The notes: generated from the letters alone by a model not told the origin. 64,000 nt of DNA from Rhizobium mongolense subsp. loessense (GCF_900099775.1 NZ_FMTM01000004.1:62001-126000); one strand, 5' to 3'. Positions 25,398-34,292 are shown, counted from the first letter of the stretch. Numbers and translations are program-made.

Positions 25398-25560
25398 GAC
25401 GCCAAGATCAAAGACGGGCAAGATCGATGGGTCGGTGCTGCGCATCTGCTTCGAGCCGACCTGGTGCCGGAAGCCTGGGCACTAAGCGAAGGCCCGAGAG
25501 CTTCGTGCCGCGCTCCGTGAGCGGATATTTTACGTGCGGCTGCGCAGGACCGTCTATCCG
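25398..25560 (+). pseudogene. IS110-family transposase fragment
   Basis: DAKIKDGQDRWVGAAHLLRA then DLVPEAWALSEG, and after a one-base shift RELRAALRERIFYVRLRRTV, follow the IS110 pattern (DAK...LLRADL(I/V)PEAW...RELR.LLR.R..LVRLR). Only about 55 residues survive, with a frameshift near 25490. It indicates a second, independent insertion-sequence scar next to the IS3 fragment. Confidence 0.6.
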
Positions 25561-25747
25561 GCGACCACCGGCGTTCCTTGCAAAGGATTGCGTATCCCTA
25601 TTTCCAGCGGCAGTGTGAGCGACGCAGACGCGGCCAAGCGTCCTGCGACAACGGACACAATCTGACCCCTGTGAACCATCAGTCAATTCCGGCGTTTCTC
25701 AGGTCGGTTAAGGTGGGAGCGCCGTCAGGCAGCAAGCTCTCTGAAAA

Positions 25748-25873
25748 CTAATCCGCCCAGATCCAGATGATAACGACCGGCAGCGCAATCAATGCCGCCC
25801 AAGCGAGCCAGAACGCTCGTGGCCAGCGCTTTTCTGATGGGCCGTCCGAATGATCCGGAATATCGTCTGTCAT
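25748..25873 (-). CDS. Small single-span membrane protein downstream of tauC
   Basis: 41 residues: MTDDIPDHSDGPSEKRWPRA then FWLAWAALIALPVVIIWIWA and a final Asp. A hydrophilic acidic N-terminus is followed by one strongly hydrophobic helix of about 18 residues, the layout of small inner-membrane proteins. GAGAAAG lies about seven bases before the ATG. The gene begins 37 bases after tauC on the same strand and could be the last cistron of the tau operon. Coding status is inferred from composition, position and ribosome site only. Confidence 0.5.
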   Translation of the reverse strand: MTDDIPDHSDGPSEKRWPRAFWLAWAALIALPVVIIWIWAD

Positions 25874-25910
25874 TCCGTGGCTTTCTCACCCGCGGTCCAT
25901 CTATGCTTCA

Positions 25911-26765
25911 TCAAAGTTTCCCTTTCCAAGGCACCAGCAGAGCCTCCAAAAACCGGATCGCGGCGGAAAATGCGAAAGCGCAGATGGCGATAATGCCGAT
26001 GCCAACGAAGACGACGTCGGTTGCGAGGAATTGGGAGGCCGACATGATCATGAAGCCGATACCGCGTGTGGAGGCGATCAACTCGGCAGCGACAAGGGTT
26101 CCCCAACCGATGCCGACGGCGATTCGCACTCCAGTCAGAATTTCAGGCAGTGCCGATGGCAGTACGATATCTATGAAAAGCTGCAGGCGGCTTGCGCCGA
26201 GCGAGCGGGCCGCGTTGACGCGCTCGATCGGCAATGATCGGACACCGGCCTGGGCCGATAGGCAGATGGGAGCGAACATTGCGAGCACCAGCAACGTGAT
26301 TTTCGATGTCTCGCCAATACCGAGCCAGATGATCATCAAGGGTAGATAGGAGAGGGGAGGAAGCGGCCAGTAGAACTCGATGGGCGTATCGAGAATGCCC
26401 TTTGCCCAACGATTGAGCCCCATCAGCAGGCCCAGCGGAATGCCCGCGGCAACCGCGACGATCCCGGCAACGACGATGCGAAACAGGCTGGCGCGAATAT
26501 GCTCGAACAGGGACGCACCCGCATAACCATCGCGATAGACGACGCTGATCTGAGCAAGGACCTCGTCAGGTCGCGGAAGGAAAAGACGTGGGACGAGACC
26601 GAGTTCTGAGACGAGCCACCAGAGAAAGACGATCGCAACCCCCGTTGCGATGCTGATCGAAACCGTCGGCTGTTCGCCGACCCCGAAACTCGCCATTTTC
26701 ACGACCTTGACCTGCGGCTTCGAAGGTACCGTGGCGAGTGACGATGTATCTGTTACCTCACTCAC
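25911..26765 (-). CDS. tauC: Taurine/sulfonate ABC transporter permease
   Basis: 284-residue inner-membrane permease of the TauC/SsuC family that forms the channel for taurine or related sulfonates. The first hydrophobic helix is [20 protein letters not shown]. Family landmarks are [49 protein letters not shown] and the EAA-like loop [20 protein letters not shown]. It ends [10 protein letters not shown], so it is complete. Its start overlaps the tauB stop by four bases, indicating translational coupling in a tauABC operon. Confidence 0.88.
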   Translation of the reverse strand: MSEVTDTSSLATVPSKPQVKVVKMASFGVGEQPTVSISIATGVAIVFLWWLVSELGLVPRLFLPRPDEVLAQISVVYRDGYAGASLFEHIRASLFRIVVAGIVAVAAGIPLGLLMGLNRWAKGILDTPIEFYWPLPPLSYLPLMIIWLGIGETSKITLLVLAMFAPICLSAQAGVRSLPIERVNAARSLGASRLQLFIDIVLPSALPEILTGVRIAVGIGWGTLVAAELIASTRGIGFMIMSASQFLATDVVFVGIGIIAICAFAFSAAIRFLEALLVPWKGKL

Positions 26766-27550
26766 GCGGCGCTCCTGAAATCGTTGCCTCGGTGAAGAAT
26801 GCTGCGGATCTCCTCGCGCAACTCCGCGAACTCCGGCGAGGCCTTGATGGAGCGCGCATCGCCGGTTTCGGCAAAGCGCTTTACGAAATCGAGATCGAAA
26901 TGCGCTACGACGCGGCCTGGCCGCGGCGACATCAACAGGACCTGAGTGCCGAGAAACAGCGCTTCTTCGATCGAGTGGGTGATGAAGAAGACTTTTTTGG
27001 CCGTTTTCGCCCAGACAGAAACCAATAGTTCCTGCATCTGCTCCCGCGTCAGGCTGTCGAGCGCGCCGAAGGGCTCGTCCATCAACAGGATGTCCGGATC
27101 GGTCGCGAGAGCACGCGCGATTCCGACGCGCTGGCGCATGCCGCCGGAAAGCTCGTAAGGAAAGGATTTGGCGAATTCGGCAAGGCCGACGAGGCGGAGC
27201 AATTCCAATGCTTGGTCATTTCGCGCCTGTCTCTTGACGCCAGCGAACTTCAAACCGAGAGCCACGTTTTCGATGACGGACGTCCATGGCAGAAGCGAAT
27301 CCTTTTGGAATACGACGCCGCGATCGGCGCCAGGGCGCTGGACGGCGCGGCCATCGAGTGTGATCGCTCCTTCCGAGAGCGGAAGGAACCCTGCGATGGC
27401 GTTGAGCAGGGTGGACTTGCCGCACCCCGAAGCGCCGAGCGCGACGACGAAACCACTCTCGGGGATATCGAACGATACCCGATCCAGCGCATGAACGGTT
27501 CGGCCATCGCGGGCTGCAAAGAAAACGCTGGCACGATCGACTTTCAGCAT
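26762..27550 (-). CDS. tauB: Taurine/sulfonate ABC transporter ATP-binding protein
   Basis: 262-residue ATPase, the same size as known TauB. Walker [13 protein letters not shown]-loop [15 protein letters not shown], signature [16 protein letters not shown], Walker [14 protein letters not shown] and switch His [13 protein letters not shown] are all present. The Q-loop sequence LLPW and the MRQR signature are typical of the nitrate/sulfonate/taurine branch. It lies between tauA and tauC, 60 bases after tauA. Confidence 0.9.
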   Translation of the reverse strand: MLKVDRASVFFAARDGRTVHALDRVSFDIPESGFVVALGASGCGKSTLLNAIAGFLPLSEGAITLDGRAVQRPGADRGVVFQKDSLLPWTSVIENVALGLKFAGVKRQARNDQALELLRLVGLAEFAKSFPYELSGGMRQRVGIARALATDPDILLMDEPFGALDSLTREQMQELLVSVWAKTAKKVFFITHSIEEALFLGTQVLLMSPRPGRVVAHFDLDFVKRFAETGDARSIKASPEFAELREEIRSILHRGNDFRSAA

Positions 27551-27610
27551 CTGTCATTTCCATAAGGTTCGACGCCGGCGCACTGGATTGCGCGCCAGCG
27601 TCAGGGAGGA

Positions 27611-28627
27611 TCAGTTCGTGGCGTTGTTCAGCGCATCGGCGGTAACAAAGTTGCCGTAGTTCGGCAGGACGTCCGACACTTTGCCCTGTTCTTTCAGGAA
27701 TGTTGCGGTGTCCTTGAGGATCTTCGCCGCGCCAGACTTCTCGCCGCCGCCAAGCCAGGCGTCGGACGCCTGCACCTCTGGCGTCAAGAGCGTCAGGTTC
27801 TTGAGTGCCGCAGCCTGCTGTTCAGCGGTGCCGCCCAGGAGCTTGGCAAGCGACTTGGCATTGTCGCTATCTGGACCCCATGCCGCCTTGTCGGCTGCGA
27901 ACGATGCATAGTTCTTCGTGATGACCGAAGCGAAGCTCTTCAGGAATTTGGGATTGTCTGCCGCAAATTGCGATGTCGCCACCCAGGCGGAGAAGGTCGG
28001 TGCGCCCTTGTCGGCGACATCCCTGGATGTAACGAGCACCTTGCCGTTCTTCTTGAGTTCGGTCAGCGCCGGATCCCAGACGAAGCCGCCGTCGATGTCG
28101 CCGCGGTTATAGCTCGCAACGATCTCAGGCTGGGGAATTGCGAAGACCTGAACATCCCTCTCGGACAGGCCGAGTGACTTGATCAGCGCGAGCAGTTGAT
28201 AGTGGTCGGTGGAAACCGGCGCTGCGGCAAGCTTCTTGCCCCTCAGATCATTAAGGCTCTCAATGCCCGCGTCGTTGCGCACGACCAGCGCTTCGTCGAT
28301 GCCCGAGATCGACGAGAGGTAGAAGGCCTTGACCTCCAGCCCGCGCGAGGCCGCAGCTGCAAACGGGCTCGAGCCGACATAGCCGATCTGTACGTCACCG
28401 GAGGCGATGGCGGCGAAGATCTCGGCGCCGGAGTTGAATTTGCGGAAGTCGATATCGTATCCGGTCTCCTTCGCAAAGTCGCCATTGGCGATGGCCACGG
28501 ATGAGGGGAGGGCGTCGGTCTGATAAGCGACCACAACCTTCCTGTCCGCTGCATCAGCAGTGGCAGCGGCGATGGTCAGGCTGCCGACGCCGATCACGAC
28601 TGCAGCCAGTAGATTTTTGATATTCAT
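27611..28627 (-). CDS. tauA: Taurine ABC transporter substrate-binding protein
   Basis: 338-residue periplasmic protein. Signal peptide MNIKNLLAAVVIGVGSLTIA is cut near TADAAD. Mature sequence VVVAYQTDALPSSVAIANGD, DFRKFNSGAEIFAAIASGDV then QIGYVGSSPFAAAASRGLEV closely follows TauA, including the GSSP phosphate/sulfonate-binding loop. The frame is open 17 codons further upstream, but AAGGGG seven bases before ATG 28627 fixes the start. First gene of tauABC. No tauD dioxygenase or tpa gene is in the window, so the downstream desulfonation step must be encoded elsewhere. Confidence 0.9.
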   Translation of the reverse strand: MNIKNLLAAVVIGVGSLTIAAATADAADRKVVVAYQTDALPSSVAIANGDFAKETGYDIDFRKFNSGAEIFAAIASGDVQIGYVGSSPFAAAASRGLEVKAFYLSSISGIDEALVVRNDAGIESLNDLRGKKLAAAPVSTDHYQLLALIKSLGLSERDVQVFAIPQPEIVASYNRGDIDGGFVWDPALTELKKNGKVLVTSRDVADKGAPTFSAWVATSQFAADNPKFLKSFASVITKNYASFAADKAAWGPDSDNAKSLAKLLGGTAEQQAAALKNLTLLTPEVQASDAWLGGGEKSGAAKILKDTATFLKEQGKVSDVLPNYGNFVTADALNNATN

Positions 28628-28720
28628 GGTGATGCCCCTTTTTTCCCTGGCCTTCGAGCCGAATAAAATCACGCTCAAAACCTAGCGTCGGAGAAAGGCA
28701 AGGAAGAGAAATACCAAACT

Positions 28721-28735
28721 ATAATCATAGATTAT
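28721..28735 (-). promoter_or_regulatory. Palindromic operator-like site upstream of tauA
   Basis: ATAATCATAGATTAT is a perfect 6-3-6 palindrome 94 bases upstream of the tauA start. An AT-rich dyad with T-N11-A geometry is the classic LysR-type box, and sulfonate operons are commonly controlled by LysR regulators (CysB/Cbl family). No such regulator gene lies nearby. Site inferred from symmetry and position. Confidence 0.55.
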
Positions 28736-28905
28736 GGGGATAAATATTTATCGTCGCTGGCGCCTCTGCGGATTGTTTTAGGGGTGCAGCGTCCCCACGC
28801 CCGGGCCAAACCCTCTACCAAACTTGGTCGGGGGCCGCAGACCGCGCGACAAAAATATCACACTTCCTCTTGCATGCCCTTGTCTTCGAATTAAATTTAT
28901 AGATA

Positions 28906-29008
28906 CCCGGTCGCCCAGTAATGGGGCCGGGCTGAGTCAAGCAGGCGTCAAGACGTCTTCGGCTTGGCGCTGTCTTGTATCCATGTTGCTTCGAAGGAGG
29001 ATATGGCT
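28906..29008 (+). promoter_or_regulatory. ROSE-type RNA thermometer in the hsp20 leader
   Basis: Three successive hairpins fit the leader. Hairpin I, 28906-28931, pairs CCCGG with CCGGG. Hairpin II, 28945-28970, pairs GCGTCAAG with CTTGGCGC. Hairpin III, 28981-29006, folds CCATGTTGCTT back on AAGGAGGATATGG. The last contains the hallmark TTGCT facing the Shine-Dalgarno AGGAGG, as in rhizobial ROSE elements that keep small heat-shock mRNAs silent until the temperature rises. Two CTTG boxes at 28869 and 28879 could belong to an RpoH-type promoter, but their -10 partner is not clear. Confidence 0.82.
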
Positions 29009-29482
29009 ATGAGAAGCACTTTCGATTTCTCCCCGCTCTTCCGGTCGAGCGTCGGCTTCGACCGAATGTTGAACGCGCTTGAGGCTGCGAGCCAAACGGT
29101 GCCAGCGGAAAACTGGCCCCCGTACGACATCGTGAAGTCCGGCGAGGACGACTATCGTATCGTCATGGCAGTGGCCGGCTTCTCGCAAGACGATCTGAGC
29201 ATCACGCATGAGCAGAATATGCTGATCGTGTCGGGCGAAAAGGCCGACAAGGATGCTATCCAGTACCTGCATCGCGGCATTCCAAGCCATATGTTCGAGC
29301 GTCGCTTCGAGCTTGCCGACTATGTCAAGGTCACGGCAGCCAAGCTTGTCGATGGTCTGCTGACGATAGATCTGAACCGCGAAATCCCCGAGGAGATGAA
29401 GCCGCGCCGCATCGAGATCGCAGGCGAAACGGCACTCCAGCAGGGGAAGGTGCATCAGATCGACGCCGAGGCGGCCGCTTAA
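29009..29482 (+). CDS. Small heat-shock protein, Hsp20/IbpA type
   Basis: 157-residue ATP-independent holdase that binds unfolding proteins. N-terminus MRSTFDFSPLFRSSVGFDRM matches IbpA-like class A rhizobial proteins. The alpha-crystallin domain spans about residues 35-135 (YDIVKSGEDDYRIVMAVAGF, LIVSGEKAD, FELADYVKVTAAKLVDGLL). The C-terminal anchor is RRIEIA. Two in-frame ATGs exist at 29003 and 29009. The second is chosen because AGGAGG then stands eight bases away instead of two, and the protein begins as in relatives. Translation is probably controlled by the ROSE element just upstream. Confidence 0.93.
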   Translation: MRSTFDFSPLFRSSVGFDRMLNALEAASQTVPAENWPPYDIVKSGEDDYRIVMAVAGFSQDDLSITHEQNMLIVSGEKADKDAIQYLHRGIPSHMFERRFELADYVKVTAAKLVDGLLTIDLNREIPEEMKPRRIEIAGETALQQGKVHQIDAEAAA

Positions 29483-29507
29483 GCACCCCAAATCCAGCGT
29501 TGTAGGC

Positions 29508-29531
29508 AGGTGCCGGGCAAGTGCCCGGCAC
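29508..29531 (+). terminator. Strong hairpin between the two hsp20 genes
   Basis: GGTGCCGGGC and GCCCGGCACC form a perfect 10-bp GC-rich stem with loop AAGT. No T run follows, so rather than a true terminator it may be a processing or mRNA-stability element that sets different levels of the two Hsp20 proteins. Confidence 0.5.
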
Positions 29532-29567
29532 CAAGAGTGATTTCTGGGAACAGAAAGGAGAATCGTT

Positions 29568-30077
29568 ATGACCGTCCGTGACTTGATCCCGTGGAGCCTG
29601 AACAACGGCTCGAAGGTTCCCTCACCGATCGGCGACAAAGAGCAAAATCCATTCCTGTCACTGCACCGTGAAATGAACCGGCTGTTCGATGACGTGTTCC
29701 GTTCCTTCGACAGCCGTTTTTCCGGCTTTGGCAGCTTAGCGTCCTTCAACGGCGGCTGGCCAAATGTCGAGGTGTTCGAGACGGATGAGAAGATCAAGGT
29801 GGCAGCCGAGCTGCCCGGTCTTGAGATAAAGGACGTCGAGGTCCTGCTGGACAACGGCGTGCTGACCCTGAAGGGCGAAAAGCGCTCGGAAACCGAAGAT
29901 GGAGAACGGCAATTCTCGGAGCGCTACTACGGCCGCTTCGAGCGTCGAATACCGCTCGGCTGTGAGGTCGAGGAGGACAAGGTCGACGCAACTTTCCGCA
30001 ACGGCGTGTTGAGCGTTTCGCTGCCAAAGACCGAAAAGGTGCAGTCGCGGGTCAAGCGCATTACGATCAACAGCTAA
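29568..30077 (+). CDS. Small heat-shock protein, Hsp20 (class B-like)
   Basis: 169-residue second small heat-shock protein. It starts MTVRDLIPWSLNNGSKVPSP, followed by LSLHREMNRLFDDVFRSFDS (amphipathic helix). The crystallin domain is GWPNVEVFETDEKIKVAAEL, then PGLEIKDVEVLLDNGVLTLK, GEKRSE and FERRIPLGCEVEEDKVDATF, then NGVLSVSLPKTE. This NG-V-L pattern and the C-terminal KRITIN motif place it in the Hsp16/HspC-D group, distinct from the first gene. AAAGGAG lies seven bases before the ATG. It has no ROSE-like leader of its own, so it is probably read from the upstream promoter. Confidence 0.93.
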   Translation: MTVRDLIPWSLNNGSKVPSPIGDKEQNPFLSLHREMNRLFDDVFRSFDSRFSGFGSLASFNGGWPNVEVFETDEKIKVAAELPGLEIKDVEVLLDNGVLTLKGEKRSETEDGERQFSERYYGRFERRIPLGCEVEEDKVDATFRNGVLSVSLPKTEKVQSRVKRITINS

Positions 30078-30090
30078 GGCACGCTTCAAG

Positions 30091-30118
30091 GCCAGCGGCA
30101 TCCTAAGGGACCGCTGGC
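30091..30118 (+). terminator. Hairpin after the second hsp20 gene
   Basis: GCCAGCGG (30091-30098) pairs with CCGCTGGC (30111-30118) across 12 bases, 14 bases after the stop codon. No T tract follows, so it may attenuate rather than end transcription into the NDUFS4-like gene. Confidence 0.4.
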
Positions 30119-30148
30119 TGTCCTTCGCCAACTGCGGAGGGATGAAAG

Positions 30149-30571
30149 ATGGAGGACCTTATCGCCGCAACTTGCCCACAAAAATCCGCGCTAAAACAGG
30201 CGCTGCCTGATGATGGTCTGGCCGCAATCACCTCAACCGATGTCCAAACCGACACCCGGGCAACGGGGTGCTCGCTATTTCCAGATGATGCCCTTGCGCA
30301 CATCTTCAAGCCGGGCCGCAATGTGATGACGTCTGGTTCGACCCCCGCCAAAGGCTGGTGCCTTGCGTTCGAGCGCCGCAGGGCGCGCTTCATCGAGCCG
30401 TTGATGGGCTGGACGGGCGATAACGATCCGCTGACGCAAATCGAACTCCGCTTCCCGACATTGCAGTCGGCCATACGCTATGCCGATCGCCAAGGGTTGC
30501 GCTATGTCGTGCGGGGTGGTTTTTCGGGAAACTCCAGGCCCTCCGTCCCAAAGGATTCGAGCATCCGTTGA
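30149..30571 (+). CDS. NDUFS4-like (ETC complex I subunit conserved region) protein
   Basis: 140 residues with the domain found in the respiratory complex I accessory subunit NDUFS4: AHIFKPGRNVMTSGSTPAKG, WCLAFERRRARFIEPLMGWT, LTQIELRFPTLQSAIRYADR then QGLRYVV. The usual chromosomal copy is about 100 residues. This one has about 50 extra N-terminal residues, which contain three cysteines of the four and look unrelated. A gene with this domain in a heat-shock cluster may be a stress-linked paralogue rather than the complex I subunit itself. It is 71 bases after hsp20 on the same strand. Confidence 0.78.
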   Translation: MEDLIAATCPQKSALKQALPDDGLAAITSTDVQTDTRATGCSLFPDDALAHIFKPGRNVMTSGSTPAKGWCLAFERRRARFIEPLMGWTGDNDPLTQIELRFPTLQSAIRYADRQGLRYVVRGGFSGNSRPSVPKDSSIR

Positions 30572-31230
30572 TGAAACCAACCGTAAAGAAGCGATGCTAA
30601 ACGCGCGGCCCTTCAGCAGACGATCGGCATTCGGCATCGTCAACCGCATTGCCGGTGTCGCTATTGCCCCGTCTCCCTTACATCTTGGTGTTCCGTCGGG
30701 ACCTATGCAGCACTTAAGCGTCCGACCTGGCATCGCCCCTGTTGCGCTTGCGGCGCTCAAGACGTTGATCAAGCAGAGGAATGGGGCGAACCTCATTGTA
30801 TCTGGCTCTCGTGGCGAGCCTTCGATTCTAGGCTTTTCAGCGCTGGCGACCACGGCATTTGGTGCATATGTTGCCGGCGTTGTCGATAGCGTTACGGCGC
30901 TGTGGTTTTGCAGCAATTGCCCACTGCGTAGCATACCGGAAGCCTCGGATTTCCCCAGGGGCTGCCTGAGCAGTAGGTCAAAGAAAACAAGTTTTGGCAC
31001 TCGGTAGCATGGAGTGCTAAATTTTTCATCTCAACCTCTTGAAACCGATTTGCTCCCAAACCAAATCGATTTTCCGCATAGCCCAGAAGGTCAACCTTGA
31101 AGGCAGTTTTGTCTAAAAGAGGTGGCGTTTTGTTGGGGCATGGGGCGGCCTGAGACCGATTGTCGCCACGGGCACGGGACGACAACAGTCGGTGGCGCCA
31201 ACAGGAGGATGAGAGAGGCGAGGGAGGAGG
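30572..31230. other. Non-coding region upstream of the DegP-like gene
   Basis: About 660 bases. An open frame runs from 30480 to 31007 on the plus strand and a competing one on the minus strand; neither has a ribosome site, signal peptide or known family, so neither is called. The promoter for the protease gene should lie within 31020-31200, which is locally AT-richer. Confidence 0.4.
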
Positions 31231-32577
31231 ATGACTGCGCATTCGACCTTTGCAACACCCGCAATTGGTGCGTTCGTTTCATTCTTCATGATTTTGGTCC
31301 CACTGCCGGCCTTGCCGGCCGAGCCGCAGGCAGGGGCCGTTGCCGCCAAGGCGGGCAGTCTTGCCGATGTACTCGATGGAGTGACGCCGGCCGTCGTCAA
31401 CATCGCCGTGAGATCTGGAACCCCCGGGGAAGCCAATCCTCTTTATAATGATCCTTTTTTCCGCCGCTACTTCAACCTGCCCGACGCGCAGCCGCGGATG
31501 AGCGCCGGTTCCGGCGTCATCGTCGACGCGGCAAAAGGCTATATCCTTACCAACCACCACGTCGTCGCGGGCGCCGACCAGATCATGGTAACGCTGAAGG
31601 ACCGCCGCCGGCTTTCTGCCGAGCTGATCGGCAGCGACAAGGCGACCGATATCGCGCTGCTGAAGATTAGCGGTGACAATTTGACGGCGCTGCCCTTTGG
31701 CGAATCCGACAAACTGCGGGTCGGCGACACGGTCGTCGCAATCGGCAATCCCTTCGGGCTTGGCCAAACCGTCACGGCAGGCATCGTCAGCGCACTTGGA
31801 CGAAGCGGCATCAACATCGAGGGCTATGAGGACTTCATACAGACGGATGCATCAATCAACCCGGGGAATTCCGGGGGCGCGCTGGTGAGCGCCGAGGGCC
31901 GTTTGATCGGGATCAATACTGCAATCATCGCGCCGGCCGGCGGGAACGTCGGCATCGGGTTTGCCGTCCCGATCGCGATGGCCTCAGCAGTGATGAAACA
32001 GCTCATCGAGCACGGCGAGGTGCGCCGTGGCCGCATCGGCGTTGCCATCCAAGATTTGACCCCTGATCTTGCACAGGCGCTTGGAATTGCCGACACCAAG
32101 GGGGCAGTTGTGAGCAGCGTCGAGGAGCGCTCGCCGGCTGCAGCTGCCGGGTTGCAGGCCGGCGATGTGATAACTAATGTCGGCGATCGCGCAATCGCAG
32201 GCTCAACCGATCTTCGCAACCGAATTGGCCTTGCCGAGGTAGGCTCCGAGATCGCAATTACCTATGTGCGCGATGGCGTACGCGACACGGCAAGGGTGCG
32301 CATCGAAGCCGATCGTGGCGCAGCAAAAGCTCAGATGCCTGATCGGTTGCAGGGTGCGCGATTTGACGAAGGGTCCGGCAGTGTCTCGGTGGTCAGTGTC
32401 GAGGAAACCAGCCCAGCCGCGCGTGCCGGACTTCGCCCCGGCGATGTGATCGTTGCCATCAATCGCAAGCCGATCTCGACGATCACGGATTTGAACGCGG
32501 CGTTTGAAGGAGCGACTGAAACGATTGCGCTCGAAGTCGTTCGCGGCGGTCAGAAACTGTTCCTCGTGATCCGCTGA
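31231..32577 (+). CDS. Periplasmic serine protease, DegP/HtrA (Do) family
   Basis: 448-residue periplasmic quality-control protease and chaperone. A signal peptide ends near LPALPAEP. The trypsin-like domain carries the triad His110 (TNHHVV), Asp140 (DIALLKI) and Ser214 (GNSGG). PDZ1 lies near residues 265-355 (RRGRIGVAIQDLTPDLAQAL) and PDZ2 near 375-445 (ARAGLRPGDVIVAINRKPIS). The N-terminal substrate-sensing loop (NPLYNDPFFRRYFNLPDAQP) is present. GGGAGGAGG directly precedes the ATG. Its place behind two Hsp20 genes makes this a protein-damage cluster. It is shorter than typical DegP because the linker is compact. Confidence 0.94.
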   Translation: MTAHSTFATPAIGAFVSFFMILVPLPALPAEPQAGAVAAKAGSLADVLDGVTPAVVNIAVRSGTPGEANPLYNDPFFRRYFNLPDAQPRMSAGSGVIVDAAKGYILTNHHVVAGADQIMVTLKDRRRLSAELIGSDKATDIALLKISGDNLTALPFGESDKLRVGDTVVAIGNPFGLGQTVTAGIVSALGRSGINIEGYEDFIQTDASINPGNSGGALVSAEGRLIGINTAIIAPAGGNVGIGFAVPIAMASAVMKQLIEHGEVRRGRIGVAIQDLTPDLAQALGIADTKGAVVSSVEERSPAAAAGLQAGDVITNVGDRAIAGSTDLRNRIGLAEVGSEIAITYVRDGVRDTARVRIEADRGAAKAQMPDRLQGARFDEGSGSVSVVSVEETSPAARAGLRPGDVIVAINRKPISTITDLNAAFEGATETIALEVVRGGQKLFLVIR

Positions 32578-33197
32578 GAGATCAAGGGTCCATGCGACAC
32601 GTTCATCGGTTGGAAAAAGAGATGAGAAGATCTGCTCGATGGAAAATTGCAAGTTGGAACCGTAGTGTCCAGTCTGGCGTCCGTTCCGGCGCTTTCCCGG
32701 CGATCGTTTGTCGGCCTGACGAGCTTTTGGCTGACAACGCCGTACCTGCGAGCACTATCCGCCCGGCGGCGTTTCCAGGTTCAAGAGCACTTGGCCCCCA
32801 AATTAGCACTCTATGCAGCCCCGCTTCTTGGGCATCAGACAGGTTTGCTGTTGAATCGAACCCGGCGCAGCGCTGGCTTGCGGGAAGTCCGCGGCCCCTA
32901 GGCTGTGATGAAGTCATGTCAGCGCGCAAAGCGCTCGACGGTGACATGAAACCGAAAAGCGCGCGTGAATGCGCGGCCGCAAAAACTGCACCGGATCGAC
33001 CACAGTCTCATCACGCCCTTGCCGGCATGCTCGATGCCGTTTCGGCTGACGCTATGTTATGTCGCCACAACGACCAGCACGAGAAAGGAGATAGTGCCTG
33101 CCAACCACCCTGATCTGCTGCCACTGACAAATACGCCGCGCGTCTGCGGGCGTGGTTTTTACCGCCGATTCTCTGCTCACATGAGGAGGTTTTGTCG
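32578..33197. other. Intergenic region between the protease and the glycosyltransferase
   Basis: 620 bases. Plus-strand open frames such as 32592-33113 have arginine/serine/alanine-rich composition typical of shadow reading in high-GC DNA and no family signature. The last 20 bases hold GAGGAGG for the next gene. No hairpin with a T run was found after the protease. Confidence 0.4.
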
Positions 33198-34292
33198 ATG
33201 AAGATCGCTCAGATAGCACCACTTGCGGAACGAGTTCCGCCAAAATTCTACGGAGGAACCGAACGGATCGTCTCGTACCTGACAGAGGAGCTCGTCCGGC
33301 AGGGACATGACGTGACCTTGTTCGCCAGCGGCGATTCCATTACGTCCGCTAAACTTGTTTCCTGCTCCGACGTCGCCCTTCGTCTCCATACCAGCATAAA
33401 AGACCCTTTGCCGTACCAGGTCGTTATGTTGGAAGAAATCCGCCGGCGCGCTCAGGATTTCGATGTGTTGCATTTCCACATTGATTTCCTGCATTTTCCG
33501 GTGATCCGGGAATTTGCTGATCGGACGGTTACAACGCTCCACGGAAGACTGGATCTGCCTGACCTGAAGCCCCTGTACAGAACGTTCGCCGACATTCCGC
33601 TTGTGTCGATCTCAAACGATCAACGCGTGCCAATGCCCGCCGTTGGTTGGGCAGGAACCGTCTATCACGGGTTGCCCACCGATGTTCTTCCGTTCGCCGA
33701 ACGTCCATGCGGTGGATATCTCGCTTTTCTCGGGCGAATTTCACCTGAAAAGCGCCCTGACATGGCAATCGAGATTGCAGCGCGCGTGGGCATGCCGCTC
33801 AAGATCGCCGCCAAGGTGGATGCCGTCGACCACGTCTATTGGGACAGCGTCATCAAGCCGATGGTCGAGATGCATCCAAATGTGGAATTCATCGGCGAAA
33901 TCAACGAACATCAGAAGGCTAGCTTCCTGGGCAACGCCAGTGCTCTTCTCTTCCCAATCGACTGGCCGGAGCCCTTTGGGTTGGTCATGATCGAAGCCAT
34001 GGCCTGCGGGACGCCGGTGCTGGCCTTCCGTCGCGGCTCGGTTCCGGAGATAATCGAAGATGGCGTTTCGGGGATTGCCGTCGATAGCGTTGCGGAAGCC
34101 ATTGAAAATATTGAGTGGCTTTTGAAGCTTGATCGTCGGCAGGTCCGCGCTGCATTCGAGCGCCGTTTCACTGCAGAACGCATGGCCAAGGATTATCTGG
34201 CAATCTATCGAGGATTGCCTGGTGTGCGCTTGAAAGCTGCGCCGCTACGCCGTGCTGCCGGAGGGACTACAGAACTACAGGTTGTCGCATAG
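33198..34292 (+). CDS. Glycosyltransferase family 4
   Basis: 364-residue GT-B fold transferase. The N-terminal domain begins MKIAQIAPLAERVPPKFYGG with the GG sugar-nucleotide loop. The C-terminal domain shows FLGRISPEKRPDMAIEIAAR and the donor-binding motif PEPFGLVMIEAMACGTPVLA (E-x7-E). ATG 33198 is chosen because GAGGAGG lies eight bases upstream; TTG 33192 is an alternative. Enzymes of this type, 11 bases ahead of a debranching-type glucosidase, are often found as a pair in rhizobia. A role in an alpha-glucan or trehalose-like metabolite under stress is inferred, not shown. Confidence 0.88.
   Translation: MKIAQIAPLAERVPPKFYGGTERIVSYLTEELVRQGHDVTLFASGDSITSAKLVSCSDVALRLHTSIKDPLPYQVVMLEEIRRRAQDFDVLHFHIDFLHFPVIREFADRTVTTLHGRLDLPDLKPLYRTFADIPLVSISNDQRVPMPAVGWAGTVYHGLPTDVLPFAERPCGGYLAFLGRISPEKRPDMAIEIAARVGMPLKIAAKVDAVDHVYWDSVIKPMVEMHPNVEFIGEINEHQKASFLGNASALLFPIDWPEPFGLVMIEAMACGTPVLAFRRGSVPEIIEDGVSGIAVDSVAEAIENIEWLLKLDRRQVRAAFERRFTAERMAKDYLAIYRGLPGVRLKAAPLRRAAGGTTELQVVA

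Noticed and set aside
32592..33113. 173-codon frame between the protease and the glycosyltransferase
   Set aside because: No start signal, no motifs, composition like other shadows.
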